NCBI GenBank assembly: GCA_022376515.1
Contig: WTXI01000294.1
Coordinates: forward strand, 1 to 44,816
Direction of reading: 5' to 3'
Source: Lactifluus volemus
Taxonomy: Eukaryota; Basidiomycota; Agaricomycetes; Russulales; Russulaceae
DNA: 44,816 bases
Position 1 is the first letter of the stretch; each line of letters starts with the position of its first letter. Of the stretch, positions 1 to 11,031 are shown piece by piece. The notes under the pieces are model-generated. The model was not told where the DNA came from, ran no database searches, and saw nothing but the letters and a program-made list of their open reading frames with translations. A program made the position numbers and the translations under genes.

Positions 1-24
1 ATCCACTGCACTCTTCAACATACT

Positions 25-2012
25 TGACATGTCTGATTACCTTCCGAATCCCCTTTCTCTCTCCCTTAATGGAGGAAAGGCCAAGGTCCCCCAACTGGTG
101 AGTCCCCAAACACTGTGTCCTTTATCTGTTCACAAACGGGCGAATCAACTTGAATAGGGCCCACTGGAAATACCATACTCGCCTATTTGTGTCCTTAACG
201 ATGACGTGCTTCTCAACATATTTGATGTCTATCGACTAGCTGACCCGGACGAATATCAAGATAACAGTAGAATCTATTGGCTCCGCCAACGTTGGTGGTA
301 CAAACTGGCACATGTATGTCGATTGTGGAGGAATCTCATTCTCGTATCCCCATCTCGGCTCGACCTCCATCTCCTCTGCACGTATGGAGTGCATGTCGCG
401 GACATGCTGGCACATTCACCGCCCCTCCCACTCGCCATCTATTATCACTGTGACCAGGTTGGTTGGGAATTAACCGCAGAGGATGAATCCAGCATACTGC
501 TCTCACTCTCTCACCGTAATCGCGTGCGTCGGATTTCCTTCATTTTTCCAACTTCAAAGTTGAGCAAGTTCGCTATGGCGATGGATGGTCAATTTCCGAT
601 TCTGGAGCGCTTTTTTATCGACCCTCTGCACAAACTACAACACTCGGACGTCTTCTTTCCTCCGGGATTTCAGGCACCCAATCTACGGCACCTTGAACTC
701 CAGATGGCCGCCTTCCTTCCAATTGGATTTCATTCACCCACAACTACCGCGGGAATCGTTACACTCAAGCTTACAAAGACCCCAGAGTCTGGCTATCCCC
801 TCCCAGTCATTTACTTACTCAGCTTTCAGTTATGCACCACCTGGAGAGACTAGAGATCGACTATTCTTACCCCTTCCCAAACTATGATATGGAGAGAGAC
901 GTGACCCATACGCCAACCATGACTCTCAGCAGCCTACACTCGTTTGTGTTCCTAGGTCCGACGGCATACTTGGGGGCCCTTGTTTCTCGGATTAGGGCCC
1001 CTTCCCTCCGCATCGTCAAAACCCATCTTTTCAACTCGCTCATTGACACGTTCGCCAGTTCACACCTCTCGCGGTTCATGCAAACATCTGAGAATTTCAG
1101 CTTCAACGCAGTCAAGCTCGATTTCAGTTTCGACATTGGTTCCTTCAACTTCGAGGCGATATCTTCAAGTGAGAACACGCTTCTGCAGTTGCAAACGGCA
1201 CGCGGACCCCTTTCATGGCAGGTAGCCTTCGCATTGCAAATAATCGGCTCATTTTCACCTTTACTGTCCGTCGTGGAACACGTCGTGCTCGGTTACAAGC
1301 AGATTCTCCAGTATCCAGACCCGCCCAACGAGGTCGACCGAACCAAGTGGCGCGAGCTTTTAAAATTGTTTAACAATGCGAAGATTCTTTGTGTCCGAGA
1401 TAGGCTCGTCACCGACATCTCTCGTTCCCTACAATCTGGCGATGGAGAACTTCCAATAGGGGTCCTTCCTGACCTGCAGAAGCTTCGATATTCTGGAGGA
1501 AGCGATGCTCGAGACGCATTTGCAGCATTTATCAATGAACGACAGGTAGCAGGCCATCCTGTGAAGCTAACCATGGTCGAGAATGAAAGTTCTGTGTTTA
1601 TTTGACCAAAGTAGATGTGAGCCATGCATTATAGGAGCACAACGACCGTGATATTCACGACATGAAATCTTTCATTTGCTCATACCCTGTTGGCATACCT
1701 AAATACCGTAACACAGACTCCTTCGTTTCCACACCATCTCATCCCTTCCAGTTTCACCAACGGTGGCTTTCACTATACCTCCCGTCCCTTCTTTTCATGA
1801 TTACAAGATTACAGACATTCACAGTATGCTCAACGTCACAGTTTAGGCCGTTTTAACAGAGACGATTGGTTGTGCTCTCACCACCCACTGCCTTTATTTC
1901 GTTCGCATCTTGAGCTACTCCCTTGGGATATATCTCTAGGCTCGCTGGTTTAGCCTCTGTTTTACTTAGTTGAGGCAGGAGTAGCCCTACTACCACATGG
2001 CACTTTGCCTGG
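25..2012 (+). repeat. segmental duplication unit 1 (partner 12296-14296)
   Basis: The sequence from just before the F-box start codon to about 400 bp past the stop is near-identical to 12296-14296, including the 3' untranslated stretch around ACACCATCTCATCCCTTCC (1731-1749). Similarity stops abruptly upstream of the ATG and after CACTTTGCCT near 2010. The two copies therefore share coding and 3' regions but not promoters. Confidence 0.8.
29..1605 (+). pseudogene. F-box/LRR-like gene, copy A, frameshifted
   Basis: This is a close copy of the intact gene at 12300-13892. A first exon (29-97, starting MSDYLPNPLS) is followed by a GTGAGT...AATAG intron (98-157) and a second exon from 158. Relative to the intact copy, exon 1 has lost one base and exon 2 two bases, so the frame is restored downstream. 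The F-box-like segment lies at about 190-380 (NDDVLLNIFDVYR, then KLAHVCRLWRNLIL), which in F-box proteins would bind Skp1 of an SCF ubiquitin ligase. A missing C near 795-805 shifts the frame, so the C-terminal half is read from about 832 in another frame. A CGA-to-TGA change removes the last seven residues. It is most likely a recent pseudogene; a homopolymer assembly error at the C run is the alternative. Confidence 0.8.
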
Positions 2013-2984
2013 CGTGCTTTCCTATTTTTAGCAGCAATGTTGGAAGTTTTCACTCGTTGATGAAGAAAGTTCGTACAACCATGATAGCAGCAACGAGCTG
2101 AGCTTGCGACCGTACTCGGTTGTAACAATGCTGAATACACACACTGGTAGGAACGTTCGGCGCCCAGCAGCGGGATGAGCTGCAGGGTTTGCGCGACGCG
2201 GTTCCAATGGATGTCCAGCGACTTCCAGCTTCGTTTCCTTTTCAATGACCAGCAGCATTTGTGGGATCTCCAGAAGTATCACAGTGAACAAAAAGCAAGC
2301 TGGTTTCGGGATATTTGTGTTGTGGCAAGGCTCCTATTAATAAAGCCACGATTCCAACACTTCAGAGTTGTTTTTAGAATTTACGCCATGTGTACTCCCT
2401 AAACTTTAATTGGGGTATGCAAGTGTAAGCCTGAGTGGGAGTGTCCCAAATATGGAGAGGTGAGTGATACAGTGGGAGTAACGGTGTGAGTGGGGCGTGG
2501 GGCAATGTCCCACTGGCATGTCGCGGTCAAGGGTGTTGTCTGCTTGGTCGGACACGTGCAGTGGTTCAGTTTCTTCGATGAACCTGGCCAGGGGTTCACC
2601 ATAAACGTTGTTCGATAGACGCTTCTGAATCACAGGCGCCTACTTCGTTTTGTTGACATGGCCTCATTCCCGTCCATGCCGTCCATCCCCGTAAAAGTAC
2701 AGGGCGCAAGGTTATCGAAATGGGTTAGTACTACGGCGTTTTCGCCCACCCGGTTGAACGCGCTGGCCCGGGGTGGTGCGACTTTTTGAGCTTTTCACCT
2801 GCCTCACCCGGCCCACCTGACGTCGACATCGAAGCGAATTCCTCCAACTACTAAAACCGATGAGCTAAGTAGTAGGAGGCTACTGAGGGTACACTTGTTC
2901 TCATGCAGTAAGATGATCAGACGCGTGCAAAGGTTACCAGCTACGATTACGTCATCCCAGATTCCCAGGATACAAATCAAACTC
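2013..2984. other. intergenic, no supported gene
   Basis: The stretch between the duplication unit and the SQS1-like relic has no conserved reading frame that I recognise. A 43-codon plus-strand frame starting MASFPSMPSIPVK near 2659 is open but unsupported by any family resemblance. Confidence 0.5.
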
Positions 2985-3630
2985 TACTCGCCCCGGTTAA
3001 TTTAGTGGTTACCACAAAGGGGCCTCCACCAGCCCTCCGTCAACTCCAATTCGACTGTCCTCTCCCTGACCCATAGCAGATAGCATACGGAACCCGAGGT
3101 TCGACCCGTCTAACTTTGACGCGGCCTTTGACAAGAAGATCCACAGTGTACGGAAGTCTATAAACACTTGGAACAAGCATACCTCACCTACGGCCTCACC
3201 ATCGTGCAGACGTCTCTTACCAGACCCTCCCTTATTCCTCCTGTCTCCGCCTGCCACATAGGAGGATGGCGACCCGCGTAGAATCTACGCAATCTTTTTC
3301 TCATCTACCCTCCACCGCTATGCGTCGTCCTCATTAGGGTCGTGAAACGCATAATACCTGTTCCTTGACTCTTTCTCTTGAGTTTGAACGCATGTGCAGT
3401 TCGTGAACCGATTTGCGCATTTCTCGGTCCATCGACGGGAGAGCAAGCGTATTAGTTCCATTAATGTCCGCCACTAACCGTCTTATGCGCCTGACAACCA
3501 TCTCGAGGTCCATGGGTATAGCCAAAGTAGCAGCTATCCCAGCTTTGCGTGACTCTTTACCGCCTTGTGGAAGGCAAACGGATCCGCGGCTGCCGCGGCT
3601 CGCTCCAGCGCGAGTGACATCGTCCATCAT
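2985..3630 (-). pseudogene. decayed R3H + G-patch protein (SQS1-like) fragment
   Basis: Read on the minus strand, an R3H domain appears first: RKSVHEL (the R-x3-H signature) preceded by LALPSMDREM. After a one-base deletion near 3390 it continues in another frame as FKLKRKSQGTG then FTTLMRTTHSG. Further on, GKRRLHDGEAVGE runs into a 57-nt GTATGC...AAAG intron, followed by KAASKLDGSNLGFRMLSAMG and RIGVDGGL, a G-patch. R3H followed by a C-terminal G-patch is the layout of SQS1/PFA1-type activators of the Prp43 helicase. Only the C-terminal portion is present, with at least two frameshifts, and the G-patch tail is degenerate near 2985-3020. The retained intron means this arose by DNA duplication rather than retroposition. 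Confidence 0.7.
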
Positions 3631-4445
3631 AATTCCCGATCATGGTGCATCAAATCGTGGGTCAAGGGATCAAACGTACTTGACTAGAACTTTCAGGAAA
3701 AAAGAGTTCCTGATTCAATGGCCGCATGGCTACCCAGTCGGACATGACCGTTGACCAACCGGGGCGAGCATTGACACGTGACATGGGGAGCGGTGACAGA
3801 GGAGAGTGGGCAAAGGGGAGAGGCCGCAAAAAAAAGGCCCAAGAGATGTGACGTGCGATGGCTTGACAGGAGAGGATAGGGGACGAGTTAACATGAGAGG
3901 ACAACGCAACTAATGGCACTCAGAAAGGAGGCACCTTCTAACATCCCTCCAATGTTCACATTGGTGAGAGGCATCAGCAGGGGTGCCAATGCGGGCACGT
4001 GACTTGGAGCAGGTAGATGTTTGCAGGTGGACGTGGACGTGGACGTGGAAGTAGGCGCAAATACAAGGCGAGTCCAATAAAGTGAAGGCGGTGAAAAGGC
4101 ACTAGCGAGAGAGGGTGATGCAACGCACCCTCAACTTGTGCCAATTTGTGCAAGCATTGCCTTGCACAGTCGAACCGGAGATGTGAACGGAGAACAGTAT
4201 AAGAGAAAAAAAAAGAACAAAAAAGAACGAACTTAGGGATCCGACCGAGCACCAGATTCTCACAATTAGTGGCCCGGGTGATTCTGCATAGATTTACATA
4301 GAGAGCCAGGGAATCATCACCACTTTCTCCTTTGATCTCGAAACAACAGCGAGCTCCTAACACATTTCTTCCTCTCATCACCACGCATCTACTTCTCTAT
4401 TGAGTCCCACTTGAATAGTGAATATACAGTAGTCATTTCTTACAT
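3631..4445. other. intergenic, no supported gene
   Basis: No convincing coding sequence was seen. The stretch includes short G/A-rich runs (near 3790-3835 and 4205-4225) and a small GGACGT tandem (about 4030-4050). Open frames on the minus strand are compositionally biased and resemble no family I know. Confidence 0.5.
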
Positions 4446-4997
4446 TTATAGTGCCGCTGCCATTTCTTTGACATCGTTTATAACCGCCATGAACTTCTGA
4501 TACCCCTCCTCCGTCGTAATGTCCGTATCCCACCTCTCTGCTGGAATTGTGTCGATTATGCGGTCGGTAGACGGCGCAACGTAGTTGGGTTTTATATGGC
4601 CGGTGGCTTTGTCCATGCAATAAAACGCAAGCCTTTGCCCCATGACACTGAGGCCATGAAGCCTAGGTGTCGGCGTGACTTCGTAAAGGGCACAAAATCT
4701 GGCCCTCATCTGCGCGTCAGCATCGACTCTGCTAGAGATGTAGTCGAGATGGAGAGGCAGATTAATTTCAAGGAAGAAGATGGGCAGATCGTTCACTTCG
4801 ACGACGAAGTCGATAGCAGGCACATCATGAGCGGGAAGGGGATACTGTGGCTCGACGGTAAAAGAATCATCAGTGAAGCACACTTTATTGAGTATCTTGT
4901 TGAACACCCCGTAGTACTTGTTTTCGATGGTGGTGTTGTGCGGGATGCGAACGAATTGGTCAAGTAGACGCGGGGGCAACATGGTTGGTGATATCAT
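4446..4997 (-). CDS. small hypothetical protein, PD-(D/E)XK-like basidiomycete family
   Basis: An uninterrupted 183-residue frame, starting MISPTMLPPR, resembles a repeated Agaricomycete family of unannotated proteins. These carry an AIDFVV...FLEIK core followed by a conserved arginine/glutamine segment and end in a tryptophan-containing helix (here AERWDTDITTEEGYQKF). The D63...E77-x-K79 spacing is reminiscent of PD-(D/E)XK nuclease folds, but residue 79 is Asn here, so a nuclease copy would be catalytically impaired. The start chosen is the first ATG; an AT-rich TATATATATA run lies about 75 bp upstream (5071-5080), a plausible promoter position. The nuclease-fold idea is inference from motif spacing only. 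Confidence 0.6.
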   Translation of the reverse strand: MISPTMLPPRLLDQFVRIPHNTTIENKYYGVFNKILNKVCFTDDSFTVEPQYPLPAHDVPAIDFVVEVNDLPIFFLEINLPLHLDYISSRVDADAQMRARFCALYEVTPTPRLHGLSVMGQRLAFYCMDKATGHIKPNYVAPSTDRIIDTIPAERWDTDITTEEGYQKFMAVINDVKEMAAAL

Positions 4998-5427
4998 TTT
5001 CAGTCGGAGATTAAAAAGCGCAGAACATTTGTGCTGCCGCCACAGCGCATAGGGGTGCCCCTGTCTGGCAATATATATATGTAGGTATACACCAGTATTT
5101 GTTTCTGTTGGTGGATAAAATAGGTGTGACAGAGATGAGGCATCGATGTAGCCTCGTACAGTACTTGGTGAGGCTATAGTAGCAGCCGTGAGGGTCTTGT
5201 ACTGGCGGTGCTGTGCATTGTACGTTTGTATTCACCCCTAAAAGAATGCTCAGTTAGGAGTCTATTTCAGTGCAGAAAACTGACTGAAGTTCGCATGAAT
5301 TTCGGTGGTAGCTGGTGAGATCGCAACACGGTTGGGGTCGACCTTCGGTGTTGGGCCCCGGCACCCGGGCCCGCGTCCCAATCACACGTTACGGCGCGGA
5401 CCGTTGTCACTCGCTCCCCTTTCTGAC
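4998..5427. other. intergenic, promoter side of two divergent loci
   Basis: This interval separates the minus-strand small gene and the plus-strand F-box relic. It contains the TATATATATA run at 5071-5080 and, at about 5352-5380, a GC-rich stretch with two GGGCCC-type palindromes. No gene was seen. Confidence 0.4.
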
Positions 5428-6093
5428 ACGCCCGATGACTTGTCGACACCCATTTCTCATTCCCCTGATGGAGGGCAAGGTCAGGGTCCCACCAGTACCA
5501 GTGGTATGTCCAGAAACGCTGTGCCCCTAATCCGTATCGTCACAAACTCCCGAATAATTGATAGTGCCCACTGGAGCAAGCAATTTACCAATCTCATCCA
5601 TCTATGCTCGTAACGATGACCTGCTTCTCCATACATTTGATGTATATCGACTAGCCAACCCGGACTAATATGAAGATGAGGGTGGCAAACATGAGATCTA
5701 TTGGGACCACCAACGTTGGTGGTACAAGCTGGTCCATGTTTGCCCATTTGAGGAATCTTATTCTTGGATATCCCTTTCGACTGGACCTCCATCTTGTTTG
5801 TCTGCACGTGTGGTGTGTATGTAGCGGACATGCTGGCGCATTTGCTACTACCGCGACTCATAATCGATTATCACGACGATGAATGGGAGATAACTGCAGA
5901 AGATAAATCAAGTATACTGCCAGCACTCTTTCACCGTGGCCGCGTGCACCGTGTCTCCATTGTGGTGCCAACTTCCAACAAGAACAAGCTCATAATGGCG
6001 ATGAATTGCAAACTCCAGATTCCGGAACGCATGTTTATTGATATTCTGACCGATCAACTCACGGACTTGACCTTTACCCTGGAACGCCTACAA
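5428..6093 (+). pseudogene. F-box-like gene, copy B, truncated
   Basis: The start codon position reads ACG (5428) where sister copies have ATG. A GTATGT donor (about 5503) and a GATAG acceptor still mark the first intron. The F-box region is recognisable (near NDDLLLHTFDVYRLANPD), but a TAA follows the PD pair at 5667 and frameshifts break the LVHVC segment. The central part resumes as GVYVADMLAH, ITAEDKSSILPALFHR and LIMAMN, then homology to the family ends near 6093. There it meets a fragment of about 110 bp that is also found at 14763-14877. The C-terminal half is absent. Confidence 0.75.
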
Positions 6094-6201
6094 CCACGAA
6101 TTCACGATCGGTCTAGGCTATCTCGTGGGACGCATATTGCGCCCGTGTATTCGTCGATCTTTGCTGGAATCGTCGAGGGGAGAGTCACGTGAGGTAGAAA
6201 A
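6089..6201 (+). repeat. shared ~110-bp fragment at an F-box break (partner 14763-14877)
   Basis: The sequence from CACGAATTCACGATC to GTCACGTGAGGTAG is about 90% identical to 14763-14877. Here it terminates the truncated copy B; at the partner it directly precedes an F-box 3' fragment. Its origin is unknown. Confidence 0.75.
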
Positions 6202-6310
6202 GGGTTAACAGTTAACTGGTTAAAGCGCGGCCAAAAAGCTCATGTCCGTCTTGCCCACCCTTTTCAACCACACCTCCACCAATATCATCACTCAGTGTCG
6301 CCTTTCTGAC

Positions 6311-7942
6311 ATGCCCAATTACCTGTCGACCCCCACTGGCATCTCTCTCTCCCTTAATGGACGGCAAGACCAAATTGAATGTCCCCCGGCGCCGCCGTGT
6401 GCCAGTGGTGAGTCGTGAATCGCTGTGTCCTTACTATTAGTAGTAACCCAACCTTAAAAAACTCGCGAAACAATAGGGCAAACTAGCAATATCTCATACA
6501 CACCCATCTATGCCCTTAACGATGACGTGCTTCTCAATATCTTTGATGTCTATCGATTAGCCGACACAGGCGAATATGAAGATACCAAAGACGGTGATGG
6601 CGAACGTGGAATGTATTGGAACCGCCAACGTTGGTGGTACAAACTGGCGCATGTTTGTCGAATCTGGAGAAATCTAATTTTTTCATCTCCCTCTCGGCTT
6701 CAGCTTCATCTCCTCTGCACGTATGGAGTGCCTGTAGCGGACATGCTGGCACATTCGCCACCTTTCCCGCTCATCATTTATTATCAAGACGGACGTAGTG
6801 AGATAAGTGCACAAGATAAATCGGGTATAATGCTCGCACTCTCTCACCGTGATCGTGTGCGACGTATTTCCTTTTGGATGCCAACTCCAAACTTGAGAAA
6901 GTTTATCATGGCAATGGGTGGCCAGTACCCTAATCTCGAACAGATGCATATCGAACATCTGACCAGGGAGCCCCCAAGGTTGGCCTTTCCTTTAACGTTT
7001 CAAGCACCCAAATTATCCCGCCTTGCATCTGGATTGACCACATTCCTTCCACTCACAACCGTGACCACCGCCGGCCTCATCAGTCTCAAGCTTGTGAATA
7101 TACCGTCATCCCCCTATTTCCCACCCAGTCATATACTTTCTCGGCTTTCAGTTATGCACCGGCTGGAGACGCTCGTGATTCAATTTTCTTACCCCTTCTC
7201 CAACCTCGATATAGAGAGACAATCGTCCCACACGCCAAAGATGACCCAAGTGACGCTTACTAACCTACGCTCGTTTGTGTACCTAGGTACGAGCGCATAC
7301 TTGGAGGGCCTTGTTTCTTGGATCAGCGCGCCTTCCCTCAGCAACCTCAAAATCCATCTCGGCAATCAGCCCACGTTCACTATTTCATCCCTGTTTCGGT
7401 TCATGCAAACATCTGAGAATCTCAGATTTCACGCTGTCAAGCTCGTTTTCAACTGGGATTCCATCGAGTTCGTGGTGTTGACTTCGAAGAATATCCCAGC
7501 CTTGCAGTTGAATGTGATGTACGAACGCGTTGACTGGCAGGTAGCATGCGCATTGCAAATCCTCGGTACATTCTCACCGATACTCTCCGTCGTGGAGCAA
7601 GTCGTATTTGGTTATAGGATGTTTAATCAGTGGCAATTACCCAACAACAAGATCGATCGAACACAGTGGCGCGAACTTCTTGGACCGTTCAGCAACGCGA
7701 AGACTCTCTGTGTGCAAGACGGGCTCGTCACAGAAACCCCTTATTGCCTCCTACAACCTGACGATAGAGAGGTGCGACCAGGGGCCGTTCCGAGTCCTAA
7801 CCTGAAGGAGCTTGAATATGCTGGAGGATGCGATGCTCGAGACGCATTCACCGCATTCACCGATGAGCGACAGGTATCAGGCCACCCGGTTAACTTGACT
7901 GTAGTCGATCAAGGGACAATTTTTCGATCGGAGTGGTTGTGA
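6311..7942 (+). CDS. F-box/LRR-like protein, copy C (intact, two exons)
   Basis: Predicted exons are 6311-6407 and 6477-7942, joined across a GTGAGT...CAATAG intron of 69 nt; the product is 520 residues. Unlike copy E, this intron contains an in-frame stop, so splicing is required. An F-box-like domain (NDDVLLNIFDVYR, RWWYKLAHVCRIWRNLIF) occupies roughly residues 43-105. It is followed by irregular leucine-rich segments (VADMLAHSPPFPL, ALSHRDRVRRISF, LSNLKIHLG) and the family's C-terminal signature DARDAFTAFTDERQVSGHPV. The expected role is substrate adaptor of a Skp1-cullin-F-box ubiquitin ligase. The first ATG was chosen because exon 1 aligns with that of copies A and E. Confidence 0.85.
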
Positions 7943-8285
7943 TTCAGGGATGTGGGGAGCATAGAAGTGGAAGCCCGTAGTATTCACGAGACGGAACGTT
8001 TTTCATCTGTTCACATCCCATTTGCCTCGCACAAGCCTGAGTAATGACGCTCAATGTCGCAATTTAGACCGTTTTAACAGAGATAATTCGTTGGAGTTGT
8101 CCAGAAAAAAGTTAGCCCTCGGCGATGCTTCGCCTTCCGTGTTGCATTCTGTAGTCACACTCTCCACCCCTGACTTGTGCAGAGAATGTTCAAACGTTAG
8201 AATCGTGATATACGTAACTTAGGTCATTGGGATCTAAAGCAGTAGATCTGCGCAACTTCCTACTGCTGTGAGATTAAAACTGATC
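7680..8285 (+). repeat. 3' end duplication unit (partner 14881-15475)
   Basis: The last ~260 bp of copy C and ~340 bp of 3' flank, including GGCGATGCTTCGCC (8121-8134) and GCGCAACTTCCTACTG, recur at 14881-15475. The repeat ends near the GATCGTGAGAAA string at 8282. Confidence 0.7.
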
Positions 8286-9495
8286 GTGAGAAATTGGTCA
8301 GTTCCGGTGACTTCGACCGTAGCCGCTTCGGGCTGTTGCTCAGCCCGCCTCTCTGTCGCCGCTATTACCTGCCCTTTGGTAACTCCCTCCCGTGTCTCTG
8401 TAAGCATGCCAGCGGCCAGAACACCTGCGTGCCCTCAGGGCACTCAGGGCACTGTCATGATGGTACTCCAGAGCCAATTTGGGCTGCTCTTTTGTAGATT
8501 GTTACCGAATGAACAGAGGTACCTGGGGGGGGGGAATGCCGCTCTCGTTTCGTGCTTGTGTTCTGATCTCAACCTCGTTCTCATATTCCAACGCTTTGGG
8601 ACAGCTTGCGTTTTTCTTTGTTGACTATCATGATCTCACCTCCGACGCACCATATTACTTACTTTTCGACCCACGATAGTTGTGGTAGTGATGCAATGGT
8701 AGGACCCGACGCGTTCCCCAAGCTCTTGGATTACTTGCACTGTGAGGAGTAGCACAGTATCGCAGCCCTGAGAATGACTCCACGTCGTTGAAAAACTGTC
8801 GGGTTCCCGCGTTAAAGTGTACTCTGTGTAATATTCTCCCTACACAATCGACTGTATTGACCTTTTAATTATGAGTACATGCCTGTAGCTCGTAGGGTCA
8901 CGGTCGCCAATCTTGTGCATATCCATGGAGCATTGTCGTCGTTATTGAATGAAACTTCGTTATAAGCTATTCTCAGTCACTGGAAAGAAGATGAATAAAA
9001 AGGGAAAACACACCGTGGCGGTTCAGCTGCAGCGCTGGAGCGTCACGGCAAGCGAAGCCAACATTCCATTGCCTTTTCTGGCCTATACCAACAAATTGTC
9101 TCTGCTAAAATGGTCTAAAACCGCGCGACATTGAGCGCTCAGAAGATCACCTTGGAAAAAGGGAAGTTCTGAGAGAAGTGTAGCAAAAGCCATGTATGGG
9201 TCGTAGAAACGACTCGGAACTTTTGATTGGTTCTAGGACGGGTCTGCTGGCCGCTCGCTCATCACGTGCTCCGATTCGGACCTTTTGCTGATCCGGCCGG
9301 GTCTACTAGTAGCATTATTAATAAGAACGACATCCACATCCCCCGAAGGGTGGTAGTTCATCAACTCTAACAGTATCAATATCCTGACCTTCCTCTTTTC
9401 ACAATAACTTGAAACGCCAAACAAGTTTCTCAGACCTGTAATGGGGGAAGCTGTAATGGCTAGGAAATGTACGTCTGTTGCTTTTAGTCCCCACG
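8286..9495. other. intergenic, no supported gene
   Basis: No recognisable coding sequence was found. A G8 homopolymer lies at 8526-8533. Short cysteine-containing frames around 8330-8450 do not fit hydrophobin spacing and are not called. Confidence 0.5.
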
Positions 9496-11031
9496 ATGAT
9501 CACGTACTTATCTGGTCCAGGCCACATTTCGCCACATGTCACAATCAATTCTCTCCCAGACGAAGTCCTGTTGACTATCTTCGCCTTCTGTCGAGTGGTT
9601 ACTCTCAAGTGTCAGGATGAGTTGTTCCTCGAATACCCGTGGCCGGGACCGTGGCCACTGATCTGGCATGAACTCGCAGAAGTATGCAAAAGATGGCGAT
9701 ACGTCATGTTTTCATCCCCACTCCGTCTCGACCTACGCATTTACTGCATAAATGATACTTCTGTGAAGTTGTTGGACGTCTGGCCTCCCTTTCCTATCGA
9801 AGTATTCCCTGACCGGCCTCACCGTTACGATCTCGGGGAATATATTATTACCGCACTGGAGCATCGTGACCGCATATGTCAAGTCCATATCGGTGTACCA
9901 CATTCACAACCTGAATTCGAGAGATTCACGACAATCATGCAAGGGCCATTCCCCGCGCTGACAAGTCTTGATATTTGGTCCGAGTCAGAGCCTCAGGATG
10001 AGGGTGCACCAGTAGATGGGACATTACTCAGGCAGCTTCCCGATACCTTTTTAGTGGGATCTGCCCCACACCTACAATCTCTCACTTTGACCGGCGTTCC
10101 ATTTCCAACATTACCTCAACTTCTTTCGAGTTTGACTTTCAAGGATCTTTCGGATCTATGGGTGCAAAGTATTCCCGAGCTTGGATACATTTCACCCGAC
10201 GCGATGGCCACAGGCCTCACTGCCTTGACCAGGCTCACCACCCTTTCCATCGGGTACCAAGAATTTCACCTTGATCGAATAACTCGATATCCACCTCCAT
10301 TCACACGCCTTATCCTCCCCGCTCTCACAACATTCTATTTTCGTGGTGTCAACGAGTACTTGGAGGCCCTCCTGGCTCAAATTGATGCCCCTCAACTCGA
10401 AACGTTCTCGATCACATTCTTCTCGGAGCCCATCTTGGACATCCGAGAACTAGTCTATCATTCACAGACGCTTTGGTCATTCAGTCGTGCGAATGTGACG
10501 ATTAGCGAACATTATGCCGACATAAGACTTGGCCTACTAAAGGGGACCGTGAAGTATCCCCTCGACCTGAAAATTCATGGTGAAGGCGAAAGGCCAGATT
10601 GGCACGCCTCGTCTCTGGCACAGGTATTGTCCCGGTCTTTGTCTTTACTCTCCGGCGTTACAGAGCTCGCCATCGCCATCCACTCTCCCTACAAGCTTCA
10701 GGAGCATTTGGAGGTCTTCATGGACAATGCAGAATGGCTGGATCTTTTCCGCCCGTTCACTGCTGTTCGCACACTGCGTTTAACTGGCGATCAGTCATTC
10801 CTTGTATCTCCGCTCCGATGGCTCACCGGGGAAAGAGTTACGGAGGTGCTACCTGCGCTTCAGGATATCTACTTTTACAAGGATTACGAGTCCAAGCTGG
10901 GAGCTAAATACATGCAGCCCTGCATGGAGCTATTCATCGCTGCACGTCGGCATTCCGGTCACCCAGTCAGGGCCCACCCCCTTGAACTTCCTTCGTATCG
11001 GTCCCGAAGCCCTGCAGCTCTTCGTATTTGA
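9496..11031 (+). CDS. F-box/LRR-like protein, divergent paralogue D (intact, single exon)
   Basis: An uninterrupted frame of 511 residues begins at the ATG at 9496 (MITYLSGPGH); the frame is open a little further upstream without an ATG. An F-box-like domain is clear: INSLPDEVLLTIFAFCR near residues 17-33 and LAEVCKRWRYVMFSSPLRLD near 57-76. Leucine-rich strand-like segments follow (APHLQSLTLTGVPFPTLPQL, LTRLTTLSIG, LPALTTFYFRG, APQLETFSIT, AVRTLRLTG). The C-terminus (FIAARRHSGHPVR) matches the family's ERQVAGHPV signature. The sequence is far from copies A, C and E, so it is an old paralogue in the same tandem cluster. Predicted SCF substrate adaptor; its target is unknown. Confidence 0.85.
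   Translation: MITYLSGPGHISPHVTINSLPDEVLLTIFAFCRVVTLKCQDELFLEYPWPGPWPLIWHELAEVCKRWRYVMFSSPLRLDLRIYCINDTSVKLLDVWPPFPIEVFPDRPHRYDLGEYIITALEHRDRICQVHIGVPHSQPEFERFTTIMQGPFPALTSLDIWSESEPQDEGAPVDGTLLRQLPDTFLVGSAPHLQSLTLTGVPFPTLPQLLSSLTFKDLSDLWVQSIPELGYISPDAMATGLTALTRLTTLSIGYQEFHLDRITRYPPPFTRLILPALTTFYFRGVNEYLEALLAQIDAPQLETFSITFFSEPILDIRELVYHSQTLWSFSRANVTISEHYADIRLGLLKGTVKYPLDLKIHGEGERPDWHASSLAQVLSRSLSLLSGVTELAIAIHSPYKLQEHLEVFMDNAEWLDLFRPFTAVRTLRLTGDQSFLVSPLRWLTGERVTEVLPALQDIYFYKDYESKLGAKYMQPCMELFIAARRHSGHPVRAHPLELPSYRSRSPAALRI

Noticed and set aside
8268..8680. Cysteine-containing short frames that might be a hydrophobin
   Set aside because: The spacing does not give the eight-cysteine hydrophobin pattern and no secretion signal is present.
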